Of a DNA stretch of 64,000 nt, positions 31,314-42,785 are shown piece by piece. The translations under genes and the position numbers were made by a program. Source of the DNA: Brachypterus glaber (Eukaryota > Arthropoda > Insecta > Coleoptera > Kateretidae); the NCBI GenBank assembly GCA_958510825.1, contig OY294044.1, positions 97,884,426 to 97,948,425 of the forward strand, read 5' to 3'. The notes beneath the pieces are model-generated. The model worked only from the letters and a program-made list of their open reading frames with translations, made no database searches and had not been told where the DNA came from. How positions within the stretch are numbered: position 1 is the first letter of the stretch; the number at the start of each line of letters is the position of its first letter.

Positions 31314-32036
31314 CGTCTTTTCACGGAGCAATTTGTACGCAAGTTTGGTGCTATGCAATTTTGATGCCAGATATAGCATGAGGACAATTGCACATTAATT
31401 TTCTTTTTCACGAAGCAAGTTGTATGCAAGTTTGGAGCTATATATTGCAAGTTAAGCAGTGCTGCCAACCAGGCAATTTTGACATGCCTGCGATTGTTGA
31501 CAAAAACATAACCTAGCATTTGCTTTTTTAAGAAAGTGTTTTAGTTATGGCTCCGCTGAGACAGACCGGCCTATCATTATTAACATGTGCAATTGCTACT
31601 ATATTATTAAAAAGAAACTCTAAGAAAAGAAAGCCAAAATCACATTGAGTGAAGCCTTGGCTGGACAGAGGATTCGGAAAAAACAATAACGAGTTTAGGG
31701 AGTGTAGGGATTTAAAAAGCTTAAGAGATTACCTCCGCATGGATGCGGCCACCTTTTACAAATTTCTGCAGAAAATTTAACATAAAATTACCAAAAATTA
31801 TAATAATATCCAAAATGACCAAGTTTTGCCCGCATTGGTAACTTTTTCCAGGTTGGTACCACGAAAATAACCATAAAACTTGCGTGGAAATCGCCCAAAA
31901 ATAGAACATGTTCTAATAATTTGACGGCATGAAAATGGCCTCAAACTTGCCTGAAGGCATGCGCATTGCCTAAATCAGTCTTGCAACAAACTTGCATAGC
32001 ATCAAACTTGCGCACAAATTGCTCCGTGAAAAGTGG
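31314..32036. mobile_element. PIF/Harbinger-derived element, TTTTCACGGAGCAATTTG termini
   Basis: Left TTTTCACGGAGCAATTTGTA (31318) and right AAATTGCTCCGTGAAAA (ending 32032) are inverted, extended by CGCAAGTTTGGTGCTATGCAA/TTGCATAGCATCAAACTTGCG. A second direct copy of the left end (TTTTCACGAAGCAAGTTGTA) sits at 31409. The interior keeps a transposase fragment. The exact 3-bp target duplication expected for Harbinger could not be fixed. Confidence 0.7.
31547..31780 (+). pseudogene. PIF/Harbinger transposase N-terminal fragment
   Basis: Frame from ATG 31547 to TAA 31778, broken by TGA at 31646-31648. After the break it reads VKPWLDRGFGKNN, then EFRECRDLKSLRDYLRMDAA and TFYKFLQKI. This fits the N-terminal region of Harbinger nucleases, which have a (W)VRPWL..R, EL..D, Y..(F/Y)LRM....F..LL pattern. 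The catalytic DDE part is deleted. It lies inside the inverted repeats of 31314-32036, supporting a decayed internal-deletion derivative. Confidence 0.65.
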
Positions 32037-32335
32037 GTTTAAGAAATCAGCAATTAGAATCTATTAAATTTAAATTGAAACGATTTTATTATGTGTTTGC
32101 ATGGCACGAAATTTGCTTAATGTATGACTGCTTTAGAACCACTATACCGATGAAATAAAAAATCGCAATTTTTGTAAGCAAATACAAAACGTGAATTTTT
32201 TTAATTTCCATGATAATAACAATGCAAATTATATTATCTAACGATTAAATTCACAAAACTTACACTTGATCATGTTTTAAAATATTACAGGTCCTGTCTG
32301 AAAATTGGTTATGATAAAATAGTAAATATACATGG

Positions 32336-32599
32336 TTTTTTGTTTGTTTGTTTGTTTGTTTAAACTCGTACTTTTCTGTTTAATTAAGCATCCCCTAAGT
32401 CTAGGACTTGTGTGGGCTAGTAGTAGAGGGAACCACCGGCTTATACTGACTTTCGAACTAGTTTCTAGGGAGTGTCCGTTTCACTTATCGCCTTCGCCAA
32501 ATTTCAATTATTAATTAACTGAAAAAGGCAAATCGGCGCCATTGAGAATCGAACTCACGCTAGTAGGCTTGCTATATACACACTAGACCATGCCTCCCA
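32336..32599 (-). mobile_element. tRNA-derived SINE (family B), copy 2
   Basis: Minus strand from 32599: head TGGGAGGCATGGTCTAGTGT, B box AGTTCGATTCT, body, stem-loop (32392-32416, AAGTCC/GGACTT version with a CTA loop change), then a (CAAA)n tail (32336-32362). Very similar to copy 3. A short frame reads through the body and is not a gene. Confidence 0.85.
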
Positions 32600-33034
32600 A
32601 GTATTTTAACATTAATAAATAAAATTTACGTTTAACAAAATGATGATATAATTTATCAACTTTTAAACTTTACTATTGCGTATATTTAAATGAAAGTTAT
32701 CATTAACAATACAATTTTACAGTTCATAAAACGTAAATCTTGTAATTTTACACATGTTTTTTTTTCTTTTTATTAGTCTAATTTAAAATTTTATATTCTT
32801 TATTTTATATATATGTATAAAGAAGGAGCGGGTTATTTTTAGTTAATTTGAGCAAACAACAGATAGCAGTAAAAATAAAAGTAGAGAGGCAAAAATTTTT
32901 AGGGGAGTAAAATAAAGATGCGTCCTATCTCTCTTAATTTTCTATCTATGTATCTGTATATCTATACATCTGAATATAAACAAAGCAATAAATTATTTAA
33001 AAGAATAAAAGATTGTGGGATAAATTTAATGCCA

Positions 33035-33570
33035 AAAAATATACATACGTCATTTTGCAGATGGAATTGCGTTGTTGAAAAAAAAGGAGGTAGAAGAAGC
33101 GTTATTTGAAATTGGACAGTATATTAAGAGAAAATCGCTAAATGAAATAAATTAAAAAAATACAAAAACTTTAATTTGTGGAGAAACAAATCAAACAACT
33201 AATGGTCATATAAAAACTGGGGATCAAAACATTACATTTGCATATCAATGTGTCCAGAATTATAACCAAAGATTCTGTACAGGAAATATTAGGCGAAGAA
33301 TAGGGAAAGGAACTTGTAAAAAAATATAGTGAATAGTATACTAGTAGTACTCGTTTAAAATGTAGTCTTGTGCAAAGGCCTAGTTAGGAATAGGGCTTAA
33401 ACGGTGGAATACTTACTAACACGTGGGAGCTCATTAAAAGATGTTTTGGGGAATTATCTAAGGGTAAAAAGAAATGTAGGCAGGCCTTGAATAATAACCA
33501 AGGATGCAAGAGGAAAGCTACCTCTAACCAGTATTGGGACTGATGATGATGATAATAATAATGATAAATT
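33035..33570 (+). pseudogene. LINE reverse-transcriptase C-terminal relic (FADDIALL / IRRRI type)
   Basis: Shifting frames give ADGIALLKKKEVEEALFEIG (RT FADDIALL box with the second Asp changed to Gly), then NKTKTLICGE-like and IRRRIGKG segments, the order seen in LINE RTs with a C-terminal EIRRRI motif. The relic ends in a GAT/AAT simple repeat (33539-33570), as in such LINE 3' tails. Stops and frameshifts are frequent. Confidence 0.6.
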
Positions 33571-33861
33571 TAGATAATAGTTCTAGTATCTATAATAGCC
33601 TATTATAGAGAAATTATTATTAATAGGTAATTTCTTAATTAATAACACAAGTGATTGCAAAAACAGTTTTCGCAGTGTAAGCGGAGTATTTTGAAATAGG
33701 TGTAACCTGTTGTATGAAATTACCCGAAAAAAAAAGTTAAAACACTCTTCTATTTTATAAAAACGGAGAGTAGAATAATGCTCTTTGCACGAAGAATTCT
33801 GAGTGAATAATGTAGACTACAGGGGAAAAACAAAAAATATTCAGGAAGCGAAATTAATTAA

Positions 33862-34663
33862 AGTTTATTTTTTTAAGGTATAGTTATTTTAAATTTACCG
33901 CTAAATACTCCACAAATTCTGATTTACACTGAAGCATGTGGCTTGTTTTGAATGTCAACGTAACCAAGAAAAACTTTTGTATTTTATAAATGATTTATAA
34001 ACGACGTTAAACAGTATAAAACAAACAAATAAATGATTTTGTATGAACCAAACCAATAAATACTTATTCACATAATTTTTACAATTTTTCATGACAATTG
34101 TGTCAATTCGTAGGTTTTTATGATAAAAAGCATGAAATGTTAATTAATTAGAAAATCATTTATTTATCCTAGACTTGATAATCCTTATTTTTCAAAGCAT
34201 TTGGATGCTTAAATTCAATTAAAAATATAGGAGACGGACCTATGGAGGCTGTCCCTCAATTCGTTTCGTATACTCTCAGAATAATAATTATAACAAATTA
34301 TTTATTTCTTATAAAATGGATACACTCAGTTTTAGACGGTATTTAAAATTTATAATTTTTGTTTACTTACTTTATTTTTAATGATGTAAAACAAAGAGAA
34401 TTGATAAAGCTGTTGCTAAAAACACTTTTGTATTCCTGTAGAAACAAAATTGGCTTATAATATCGCTTTTATTCCAATATTAACTTAATTATTGGAATTA
34501 AATTAAGGAATAAACCGTTGTTTTTGTTCTCGTTAATGGCACATATGTCAACGTTTTACGGTTGTGTAGATTGGGCCTAGTCATTTCGCTTGCGACGCAT
34601 GCGTATCTTACGTTGTTTAGAAGCGGGAAAGTTTAAAATAACTATACCTTAAAAAAATAAACT
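33862..34663. mobile_element. 802-bp TIR element, AGTTTATTTTTTTAAGGTAT ends
   Basis: AGTTTATTTTTTTAAGGTAT then AGTTATTTTAAA at the left is inverted at the right as TTTAAAATAACT then ATACCTTAAAAAAATAAACT. TIRs are about 32 bases. The interior has no recognisable gene. It abuts the dispersed repeat at 34667. Confidence 0.65.
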
Positions 34664-34666
34664 GTA

Positions 34667-34960
34667 GTATATTACGCACCGAGTACGCAAATCTAGTCTT
34701 TAGTGCACGAAAGTGCTTTTTTACGAGGTGCAGCCGAGTAAAAAAACACTCGATGTGCAGTGAAATGGTTTTCGTCGAGGTTTGTATCCAAAAAATGCAA
34801 AAATGGTCTTAAAATTAGTATGTTAATTTAAGGTTATGTGTTTTACGTTTACTAATTTTCTGACAGCAGATATGTAAAATCAGCTGGTTGTCACTTCCTA
34901 ACCGTTGCTATAGGCAACAGGTGGAAAATAGACACTAACTACTAACTAGGTCGTAGGAAA
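34667..34960. repeat. Short dispersed repeat, TAGTATATTACGC family, copy 2
   Basis: Matches copy 1 (14400-14545) over 34667-34790. 34848-34935 matches 20745-20835 in inverse orientation. It ends near GGTCGTAGGAAAAAAAT, whose complement TTTTTCCTACGAC stands at the end of copy 1. Confidence 0.55.
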
Positions 34961-35499
34961 AAAATTAATATTTTAATCTCTAGATTTGAGAAAATATTGT
35001 AAAAAATAAAGTTTTGTATTTAATACATTAAGTATTATTAGGAAGCAAAATAGTTATATTTTACTGATCAGAAGACCTTAAAATTAATTATTTATTTTGT
35101 AGTATCCGAATGTGGAATAGTATGTCGTACTTCACGCATCAATCGAGCAATGGTCTTGATGCGTCTTCGAGCAGTCTTCCCCAAATGTACCTACCAAGGT
35201 AACGATTAATTCTGACTAGGACATTCTTTCAAGATATAGTGCGACTTTGATCAGTTTTCCACAACGGCCATCTTTTGAAGCAACCGGTACCGAGTACCAA
35301 AAAAAAAAAAAATTTAATGAAACAAAAAAAAGATCCTATATATAGATTAAAACGTACTATTTAAGTTCCGATAATATTTTTTAGATTTTTTTTGATTTTT
35401 TTTATAGCGTTTTGAATGGTTTTAATTTTTAATTAAGAAATTATTATTTTTCCAAATAATGAAATAAAGTTTAGGCTAACCATGTACATCATGTGTCGA
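34961..35499. other. Stretch without recognised gene
   Basis: 35100-35290 is richer in G+C than its surroundings but gives no convincing frame on either strand. Confidence 0.35.
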
Positions 35500-36993
35500 C
35501 ATAGTGTCTGTTTCTAACTACCGTCCAATTTCTTTACTACCTGTAGTATCTAAAATTTTTGAGAGGGCCCTTTTTAGTAGAATATCTGCATTTTTTGAGG
35601 AAAACAACTTATTTTCTAGTAGACAGTTTGGTTTTCGAAAAAACAAAAAACGATAGGAGCTATATGTGAGCTAATATCCAAGGCAATCGGAAGCTTTGAG
35701 GACGGTGGCTTTTTCCTTGTCCTTGCTCTTGGACCTGACCAAGGCGTTCGATTGTGTCGACCATCCCACCCTCCTAAAAAAATTAAAAGTTTACAATTTT
35801 AGTGAAACATCAATTAATATAATTAAGTCTTATTTATCCAACCGCTCCCAAATTGTTGAAGTCAATGGTAAACCATCTCAAGTAAAAAGTATAAATGTAG
35901 GTGTCCCACAGGGGTCTATTCTTGGCCCCCTACTTTTTTTAATTTATCTAAATGATTTTATTAATTGCTTACCTTTCGCGGATTGCATACACTTTGCGGA
36001 CGATACTACTTTAACAATCACGGGTAAATATATTTTTCAGGTCCTTGGGTGGGCTGCGCTGGCACAAGAGATTGCCGCGTCTTGGTTCGCTGCTAACAAC
36101 CTGTCACTAAATGACGCAAAGACTGAATCCATGCTTTTCACTTTAAAACATCAAAATTTTGAAACTGCCTCCAGTGTAAAATTTTTGGGCGTTTATTTAA
36201 ATCCCTTACTCACATGGAAATCTCATGTAGATCAATTAACAACCAAATTAGCCAAACAAGCTTTCTGTCTTAGAAACTTAAAAGACACCGTAACTACCCA
36301 AGTCTTACGTACTGCATATTTTGCCTCTTTCACTCCATTATGAGTTATGGTATTATAGCATGGGGAAATTGTGCGTTTAGTGACGAGGTTTTTAGCATGC
36401 AAAGGAGGGCCATCAGAGTGATTTCGGGTTTAGGTTTTAGGGATGATTGCAAAGAAAATTTTATTAAATTAAAAATTCTAACTTTTCCTTATCTTTATAT
36501 ATACAACTGTTTAATCTTTGCCTACCGCACCCGAAATGACTCTGAAACCTCCAAGGGCAATGACATACATGTTCATGATACCCATGATATTCGTCCTCAG
36601 TTCTATCGACTTTCAAAATCGCAAAATGGTCCTAACTTTCTTTCATTTAAATTTTTTAATAAACTCCCCATAAGAGTTCGCAGTCTTCCAGAGAAAAAAT
36701 TCAAAGAATGTATTAAAGATCTTTTAATTTCCAGAGCATTCTATTCTGTAAATGATTTTTTAAAACTAAACCTTACTGTTTCAGACTTTAAAATCATGAA
36801 TCCCAGTAATTAATTATTATTATTAATATACTATGTCTGCTTTCCTTGAAAGGCTTGTTATTTATTTATTTATTATATATAAGTTCTATAAGTTTTATAA
36901 GATATATAAGTTTTACAGTATTATGACTTATGCCATAAATTATTGTGTAATTTGTTAGGCATCAATAAAGATTGATTGATTGATTGATTGATT
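35500..36993 (+). pseudogene. CR1/L2-like LINE, 5'-truncated, frameshifted reverse transcriptase
   Basis: RT fragment on +: SNYRPISLLPVVSKIFE (from about 35513) and RQFGFRKNK, then LLDLTKAFDCVDH, NVGVPQGSILGPLLFLIYLN, HFADDTTL and LGVYLNPLLTWKSHV (35696-36343), then SYGIIAWGN ... FFNKLP to the C terminus (36340-36813). Frame breaks: a stop and shift near 35655, an extra base near 35708, a lost base near 36327. The FADD catalytic pair is intact. The 3' end is AATAAAGATTGATTGATTGA with a (TTGA)n tail (36966-36993). The endonuclease half is missing, as with incomplete reverse transcription. No target duplication was found. The clade is judged from motif style. Confidence 0.85.
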
Positions 36994-38992
36994 GTCTATA
37001 GAATTTCTATAATTTTTTTAAACTCTGTAGTCTCATACAATTAACAGAGTTTTAACAAAAAGTGTCAAATGATGGGTGTTTTTTTTTGGCCTGAACACTC
37101 ATTAAAGTTGCTGTAGCAAGAAAACTATCATTAGCTTTAAAATGATACTTGACATGAGGAAAGTAGTTCCTGTTGCAAATATCAAAGAACATTTAAATAT
37201 AGTTTTAGATTAAGAGATATTTGTTTTCTAGTTTCAAAATGTAACGTGTGTTAAAAAAAGAATGGCTGACAAGTAAACTGTTTGCAGTTTTGCTTTCACT
37301 AAATATCAGAAATATTTATTGCCACTAAAATCTCATTAAATCAAATATACAACTTTGATCGTTTTTTCCCTGAGGTCTTCATGTATAATCCCAAAGTTTC
37401 TTGCCACTAATTACCGTGAAAGCTTTTTTGGTATATAAGAAACGTTCCTTGTGATCTTTGTTGTTAAACCACCTTCTAATACGAATAAAACGACGATACG
37501 AACATCTTGTAACATTAAATTATATGTAACTGATACAAGAGACTTAATATAAAAAGCTTTTTTATTTTTTATTTAAGCTACTTTCCATTCAACTGATAAC
37601 TAAGTTTGGAAGTATAGGAAGCCACCTTACTTATTTTGCGCTCCTTTAAAAATTCTAACTTAACCTAACTTCCACCTAACCGCGAAGCCGCGAAGATGTG
37701 TTATGCTACGCATTTCATTATATACTATTCACAGTAGATGCTATATTGCATTTTCTCAAATACTTTAAAAAAAAAATAAAAAAATATATTTTTTTAAAAC
37801 TTTTTTTGGAAAACGAAAAATTTTTGAAAAAAACAATTTCGAAGAAAAAAATCCAAAAAAACTTTTTTAACATTTTTGAAAAAATTATGTTTAAATTTTC
37901 TTTCTTCGAAAACCCAAAAAATAAAAAATAAATAAAAAAAAAATATATTTTTTTATTTTCTTTTTGCGAAAAAATGAAAAATTTTGAAAATGATTTTTAT
38001 TATTTTTTTTAAGTTTAACCCCCCATAATTTTTTTTGTTTTTGGGGGATTACTTTCAAAACCAATAGAAATATTACCCTCGTAGAACTTGATTTTTCCTG
38101 AAAATTTCAAGTCGATCGGATTATTTGTTCTTGAGTTAACGTGTTTACAAAAATCGTAAAATCAGACAGACGGACGGACGGACAGACGGCCATTAAAAAA
38201 AAAGTTGCTTATTTTATATCAAATGATTTTTTGTCTGGACGATTTTTGAAATTTTTGGAAAATTCGAAAATACCGTACAATACTATTCTAGCGCAGACTC
38301 TGTAAATATTATATATAATAATGTGGTACTTACCACTAAAAAATGTGGTACTCACTTAAATATTTCCGCCACGTTAATCTAAAAATGTGACAATTTGTTA
38401 AAGTATTTTATATGCAGAATCCATCCATCCATTTTTTAAAATCATTATGTAAAATCAGAAATGTTTGGGGATTATAAATTGAAGAAAGAAATAGTAGCGA
38501 TTGTTCCTTTTAACATTAATTCCTACACAAAGTATTTCATGACTTAAAAAAAATGCCCTTACTTTAATATAATTTTCCTTGCTTTGAAAGAAACGCATTA
38601 AGAATAAGTACATGGAGTTATTAAAATAAAATAACTAATTTTTTCAAAATTATTTTTCACTAAAATTCTTTAATTTTTCCCATAAAAATTATTGGGCACA
38701 TACAATAAATAAACTAATAACTTTATTTTAAAAACGGTATTTTTTACTTCAAGCAGTTTTAATCTTTCGACTTGAGTTTTTATTTGTTTCAATTTATTCA
38801 AAAGGGTTATTTCGATATTCCAAAAAAAAAAATAATTATGCCAACTAGGGCTGCAGGTTCTTAATTTTAAAGTATAAGTGTTAACACAATTTTCATGTAT
38901 ATCTTTATTTAAGTAATATCTTGGTGGTGAGGTAAGGTTTTATATTTCTTTTAAGTTCTTTAGTATCTTGATAAAGGGTACGATGTAAACAA
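36994..38992. other. AT-rich, partly low-complexity stretch
   Basis: 37740-38030 is A/T homopolymer-like and makes a spurious Lys/Phe-rich frame. 38110-38190 holds TTGAGTTAACGTG followed by CAGACGGACGGACGGACAGA. No gene was recognised. Confidence 0.45.
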
Positions 38993-39522
38993 ACCGTGGT
39001 GTTAGTGGGCTCTGTGCTATACATTATAAGATATTTGGTAACATTGGCAAATTATAGTGATTCAAGCTATTTATTATTACATTACATGTTTGTTTACATT
39101 ACATGTTTGTTTAACCTCGTACTATTCTACTTAATTAAGCATCCCCTAAGTCCAGGACTTGTGTGGGCTAGTAGTAGAGGGAACCACCGGCTTATACTGA
39201 CTTTCGAACCAGTTTCTAGGGAGTGTCCGTTTCACTTATCGCCTTCGCCAAATTTCAATTATTAATTAACTGAAAAAGGCAAATCGGCGCCAGTGAGAAT
39301 CGAACTCACGATAGTAGACTTGCTATGCATACGCGCTAGCCACTACGCTATGCCTCCCATAAAGGGACACGATAACTAATATAACTAATAATGTTAAAAA
39401 TAAATTAGAAACGATTATTACAGACACGATTATATTTATTACAGGCACTATTATAAATTTACAGAAATTTTATTATATTATAAAATATGCCTTATAGCGC
39501 TCTTAGCTATATTTTTTCCGTG
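38993..39522. mobile_element. MITE family M, copy 1, interrupted by a SINE
   Basis: TTAGTGGGCTCTGTGCTATA at the left and TATAGCGCTCTTAGCTATA then TTTTTTCCGTG at the right. The body matches 41868-42291 closely (TAAGATATTTGGTAACA, ACTAATAATGTTAAAAATAA, TTATTACAGGCACTATTATA). The SINE at 39088-39359 lies between AAGCTAT and AAGGGACAC, which are almost contiguous in the other copy. Confidence 0.75.
39088..39359 (-). mobile_element. tRNA-derived SINE (family B), copy 3
   Basis: Minus strand from 39359: TGGGAGGCATAGCGTAGTGG head, B box AGTTCGATTCT, full body with GTCCGTTTCACTTATC complement, stem-loop 39143-39167 (CCC/GGG and AAGTCC/GGACTT helices), then AAAC-type tail with an ACATTACATG interruption. 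It is inserted in MITE family M copy 1. Confidence 0.88.
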
Positions 39523-39884
39523 TAATATCCTGGATATTTCTATTAAGGAAATAACGATTTTATACAAAACCGCAAGGCCTAAAAATAAAAGTGGGCGTCT
39601 GAAGTTTTATATTTTAGGTACTTTATTATTTTATTTAAAAATATTGTATTATATATATATCTTCAAAGAAAAACTTGAATCTTACTTTAAATGATAAGAC
39701 GATTTAGTCGAATTGATCAGAAGATTTGGTTTAAAAAAAAATATCCTATTTTTATTGCTGATAGTTTAGTGCATCTAAATTATATTTTTTAGAACTGTTA
39801 TTAACTTGTAATTAATTTTGATTGACCCAAATATTTAAAACATTTTTTTCCTCGATTCGTATTTTTTATAATTCAAGATTTTAA

Positions 39885-40000
39885 TAATAATATAATAATA
39901 ATAATAATATCATTTATTTCGAGAAAATGGTTTTAACACAAAATATAAATACAATGTAGAATAAAAACATTGAGCGAAATATTGTCAGACAGAAATTTAC
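39885..40000 (-). mobile_element. LINE 3' end with (ATT)n tail
   Basis: On the minus strand an AT-rich leader ends AAATAAATGATATTATTATT at 39887-39912, a simple-repeat tail after an AATAAA-like signal, as for the other LINE 3' ends here. The upstream extent is uncertain. Confidence 0.45.
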
Positions 40001-40254
40001 AATATTTTATACGCGTTAAGACACTATATAAAATTGTATTGTAATTTTAACTTTTACATTTCAGTAATAAGGGAATACATGTGCTAACGGCACCCAACAT
40101 CCGTGAACACAGAGTCATAGGGGTAAGATAGATACATAGTGGAAGATAATCGAAAATAAAATAGGGCACCACCTTGCTTATTTATTATTTTAGATGCTAT
40201 TAAGGTTAATAAGGTTATTTGGTGATTAGGCTGAAAGTAACAAAAAAGAATATA

Positions 40255-40368
40255 CAGGGTGATCAGTAACTTCCATGCCAAAATTTAAGACGTGATTCTA
40301 CATCCAAAAATATCAAAAAAATCAGAATCACCTCCTAAATTTTGGCATGGCAGTTATTGATCACCCTG
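40255..40368. mobile_element. 114-bp MITE, CAGGGTGATCA termini, TA target
   Basis: Left CAGGGTGATCAGTAACTTCC and right GGCAGTTATTGATCACCCTG are inverted, continuing through CATGCCAAAATTTAAG/CTAAATTTTGGCATG and GTGATTCT/AGAATCAC. Almost the entire element is two arms. TA flanks both sides. The ends match those of 45897-46617 (CAGGGTGATCCATAACTGGC), so it is a minimal deletion derivative of that family. Confidence 0.85.
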
Positions 40369-41867
40369 TATATGTATACAAAAAAATAGGTTTTTGTTTT
40401 CGTTTTTGTTATTCCTGGAGAAGTAAGATATAAGTATAAACTTCCAAAAATTAAATTTGATACAGGCCTGTGTACTTTATTTAAATTATTTTTTATATAA
40501 ATTCTTATAAAACCCTTGCATTTAAATATAACGCCTTGTATAAAGATTGATAAAATGAAGTCTGTATTTCTTTTAAAATAATAATAGAACTTGATTGCAT
40601 CGAATTAATTTAAAACCATTACGGACTGTATTTAAATTTGCAAATACATTTAGTTTAGAATTTATTTTGTTACCAAATGGCCTGGGAATACCACAATTTA
40701 TGCAGATTCAATCCCGTTCGAGAACTTTTGAAAGCATTTGCAAAATATATATTTTTTAGATTAGATGCTGCATTTTTTGTTCTCTTCTTTTTCCTTTGCT
40801 TTTAAATTAAATTAAAAAGAAATACAATTTTAATTTTTACAAAAACGCATGTTAAAATATACTAGACTTACAATTAAACTAATAAGCACTCTAGATTTAA
40901 AATGAAAATTTAAATTAAAACCCACCTAAAAGAGCAAAAAGGATAAACACCTGGTATTGTAACAGAGTGTTGACCCTGTATATATTAAGTATTTATATTT
41001 TTATTTTTATGGTTATTGAACGTGACAAAGTATTGTTCTTAACGGGCGGTTTGTTGTTTGTTTTTTCAGATGCTAATATTATTAGTATTTGGGAAGTTTA
41101 CATTTTTATTAGACTAATTAATTGGTTAATTCGGTTTTCTTAATTAATAAATATGGGAATATCTTTAATGATGTTGTTTTAGATACTGGCAATTATTAGG
41201 GACTTTTTGTAAAAATGGTGTTTTCTACTTCAAAGCAATGTCATGAAAATCAATATCAATCAATATGTAGAAGTAGTTTTTTTTAATCATTTCTTTTAAT
41301 TAAATTTGAATTCATTTTCAGTGATTTAAAATAATTTTTTTGTATACTTTTTGGTAGTAAACTCTTCAGATATATTTCGTTAATAGTTTTATGACTGGTA
41401 TATCGGCATCTCTGGGAAGGGACATTTTGCCTATTTTGAGTTATGGTTAAAAATGGGATTCAGAAATATGTAGTCATCTAGTAAAGTTGGGTCTTAAGAG
41501 AATTTTAGAATTAACGTAATATGTGAAAATTTAAAGTCGCGAATATAGATATATTTATATCTGAAGTGTAAAAATACTATTTTAGCTTCTTATCATTTCA
41601 AATTAAAATATTTTGTTGTTTTTTATTTGTTTTTAACTTTTCATTTTACTTTCATTAAATTCTTTGCATTGTTATTTAATCCTTTTGTTTTATTGCCAAG
41701 ATATACTTTAATTAATTTTAAATATATTTGAAGTTTTTTTAGCTTTCACATTTCTATATAAAGTTAGTGATATATGAAGACATCGAAGAAACATCTAAGA
41801 AAGTCAGATAAGTATTAAGTAATAATTAGATTCTTATATTATCATTTGTAATCATATGATATATGAT
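40369..41867. other. AT-rich stretch without recognised gene
   Basis: A short piece AATCCCGTTCGAGAACTTTTG at 40709 resembles the 25841-26410 foldback arm. Nothing else was recognised. Confidence 0.4.
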
Positions 41868-42291
41868 CACGGAAAGAAATTAGTGGGCTCTGCGCTATAC
41901 ATTATAAGATATTTGGTAACAGTGGCAAATTATAGTGATTTAAGCTATAGATTATAAGGGACACAATAACTAATAATGTTAAAAATAAATTGGAAACGAT
42001 TATATATATTACAGACACGATTATATTTATTACAGGCACTATTATAAATTTACAAAAATTTTATTATATTATAAAAATTATTAGCACGGACAATAATTAA
42101 ATCTATTTAAGCTATAAATGCCATACTATTTGTTATATTTTATTATTCACTAAACAATTAAAGTATTTCATATAAATTTTTACACTGACTGCCATAATTG
42201 TAAGAGAAAGCCTTGTATTTATATAATAAGCGATTATAATTTGCTTGGTATGTGTGTTATAGCGCTCCTAGCTATAATTTTTTTTTCCGTG
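41868..42291. mobile_element. MITE family M, copy 2 (empty SINE site)
   Basis: Starts CACGGAAAGAAATTAGTGGG and ends TATAGCGCTCCTAGCTATAA with TTTTTTTTTCCGTG. Termini CACGGAAA/TTTCCGTG and AGCGCTATA/TATAGCGCT are inverted. It lacks the SINE present in copy 1. No coding sequence is present. Confidence 0.75.
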
Positions 42292-42544
42292 ATATTGTGG
42301 TAATATTATGTAATATTATTACTGGTGGCACGCTACCCAAATAGCAACTATACAGCTATTTGTATTTGATACGTCTCCAAATAATAGTGTGTGGTTCTAA
42401 ATTAATGTCTTAGATAATTAATATTTTTGGCTTTAATTGGGACCAACGCGCTATTACAGTATACTAAATCGTTCACTATTTAATACGTTAACAAATTCTC
42501 AGTGTACGACAACTGCCGAAACTTTTATTCAGTTAAATTAATGG

Positions 42545-42785
42545 TATAGTAATAATTTTCACTATAGCCGTGCGCGCTCTCAACTTTAACCTTCGAAGGG
42601 TAAGCTTCGTTATGCAGGATGCATGCAAGTGAGAGGCACAATAGTCTATAGTATTTGCGCCGGCTATAATTATATACCAAGTAGCTCTAGAAGACACATT
42701 TTGTAGGCGAGCGTATTATATCGCGAGATGCATAGCATCGAGGGATATAAGAGTGCGAGGCTATAATAGTCTTCTCTACCGTGGT
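42545..42785. repeat. Dispersed repeat with TATAAGAGTGCGAGGCTATA
   Basis: GAGTGCGAGGCTATAATAGT and TTCTCTACCGTGG match 5385-5500. A G+C-rich left half (GCGCTCTCAACTTTAACCTT) and GCATAGCATCGAGG hairpin precede it. Confidence 0.5.

Noticed and set aside
33539..33570. CTGATGATGATG as a hammerhead core
   Set aside because: It is part of a GAT repeat at a LINE tail; no GAAA or stems follow.
37698..37931. 77-codon Lys/Phe-rich frame
   Set aside because: Encoded by A/T homopolymer-like low-complexity sequence.
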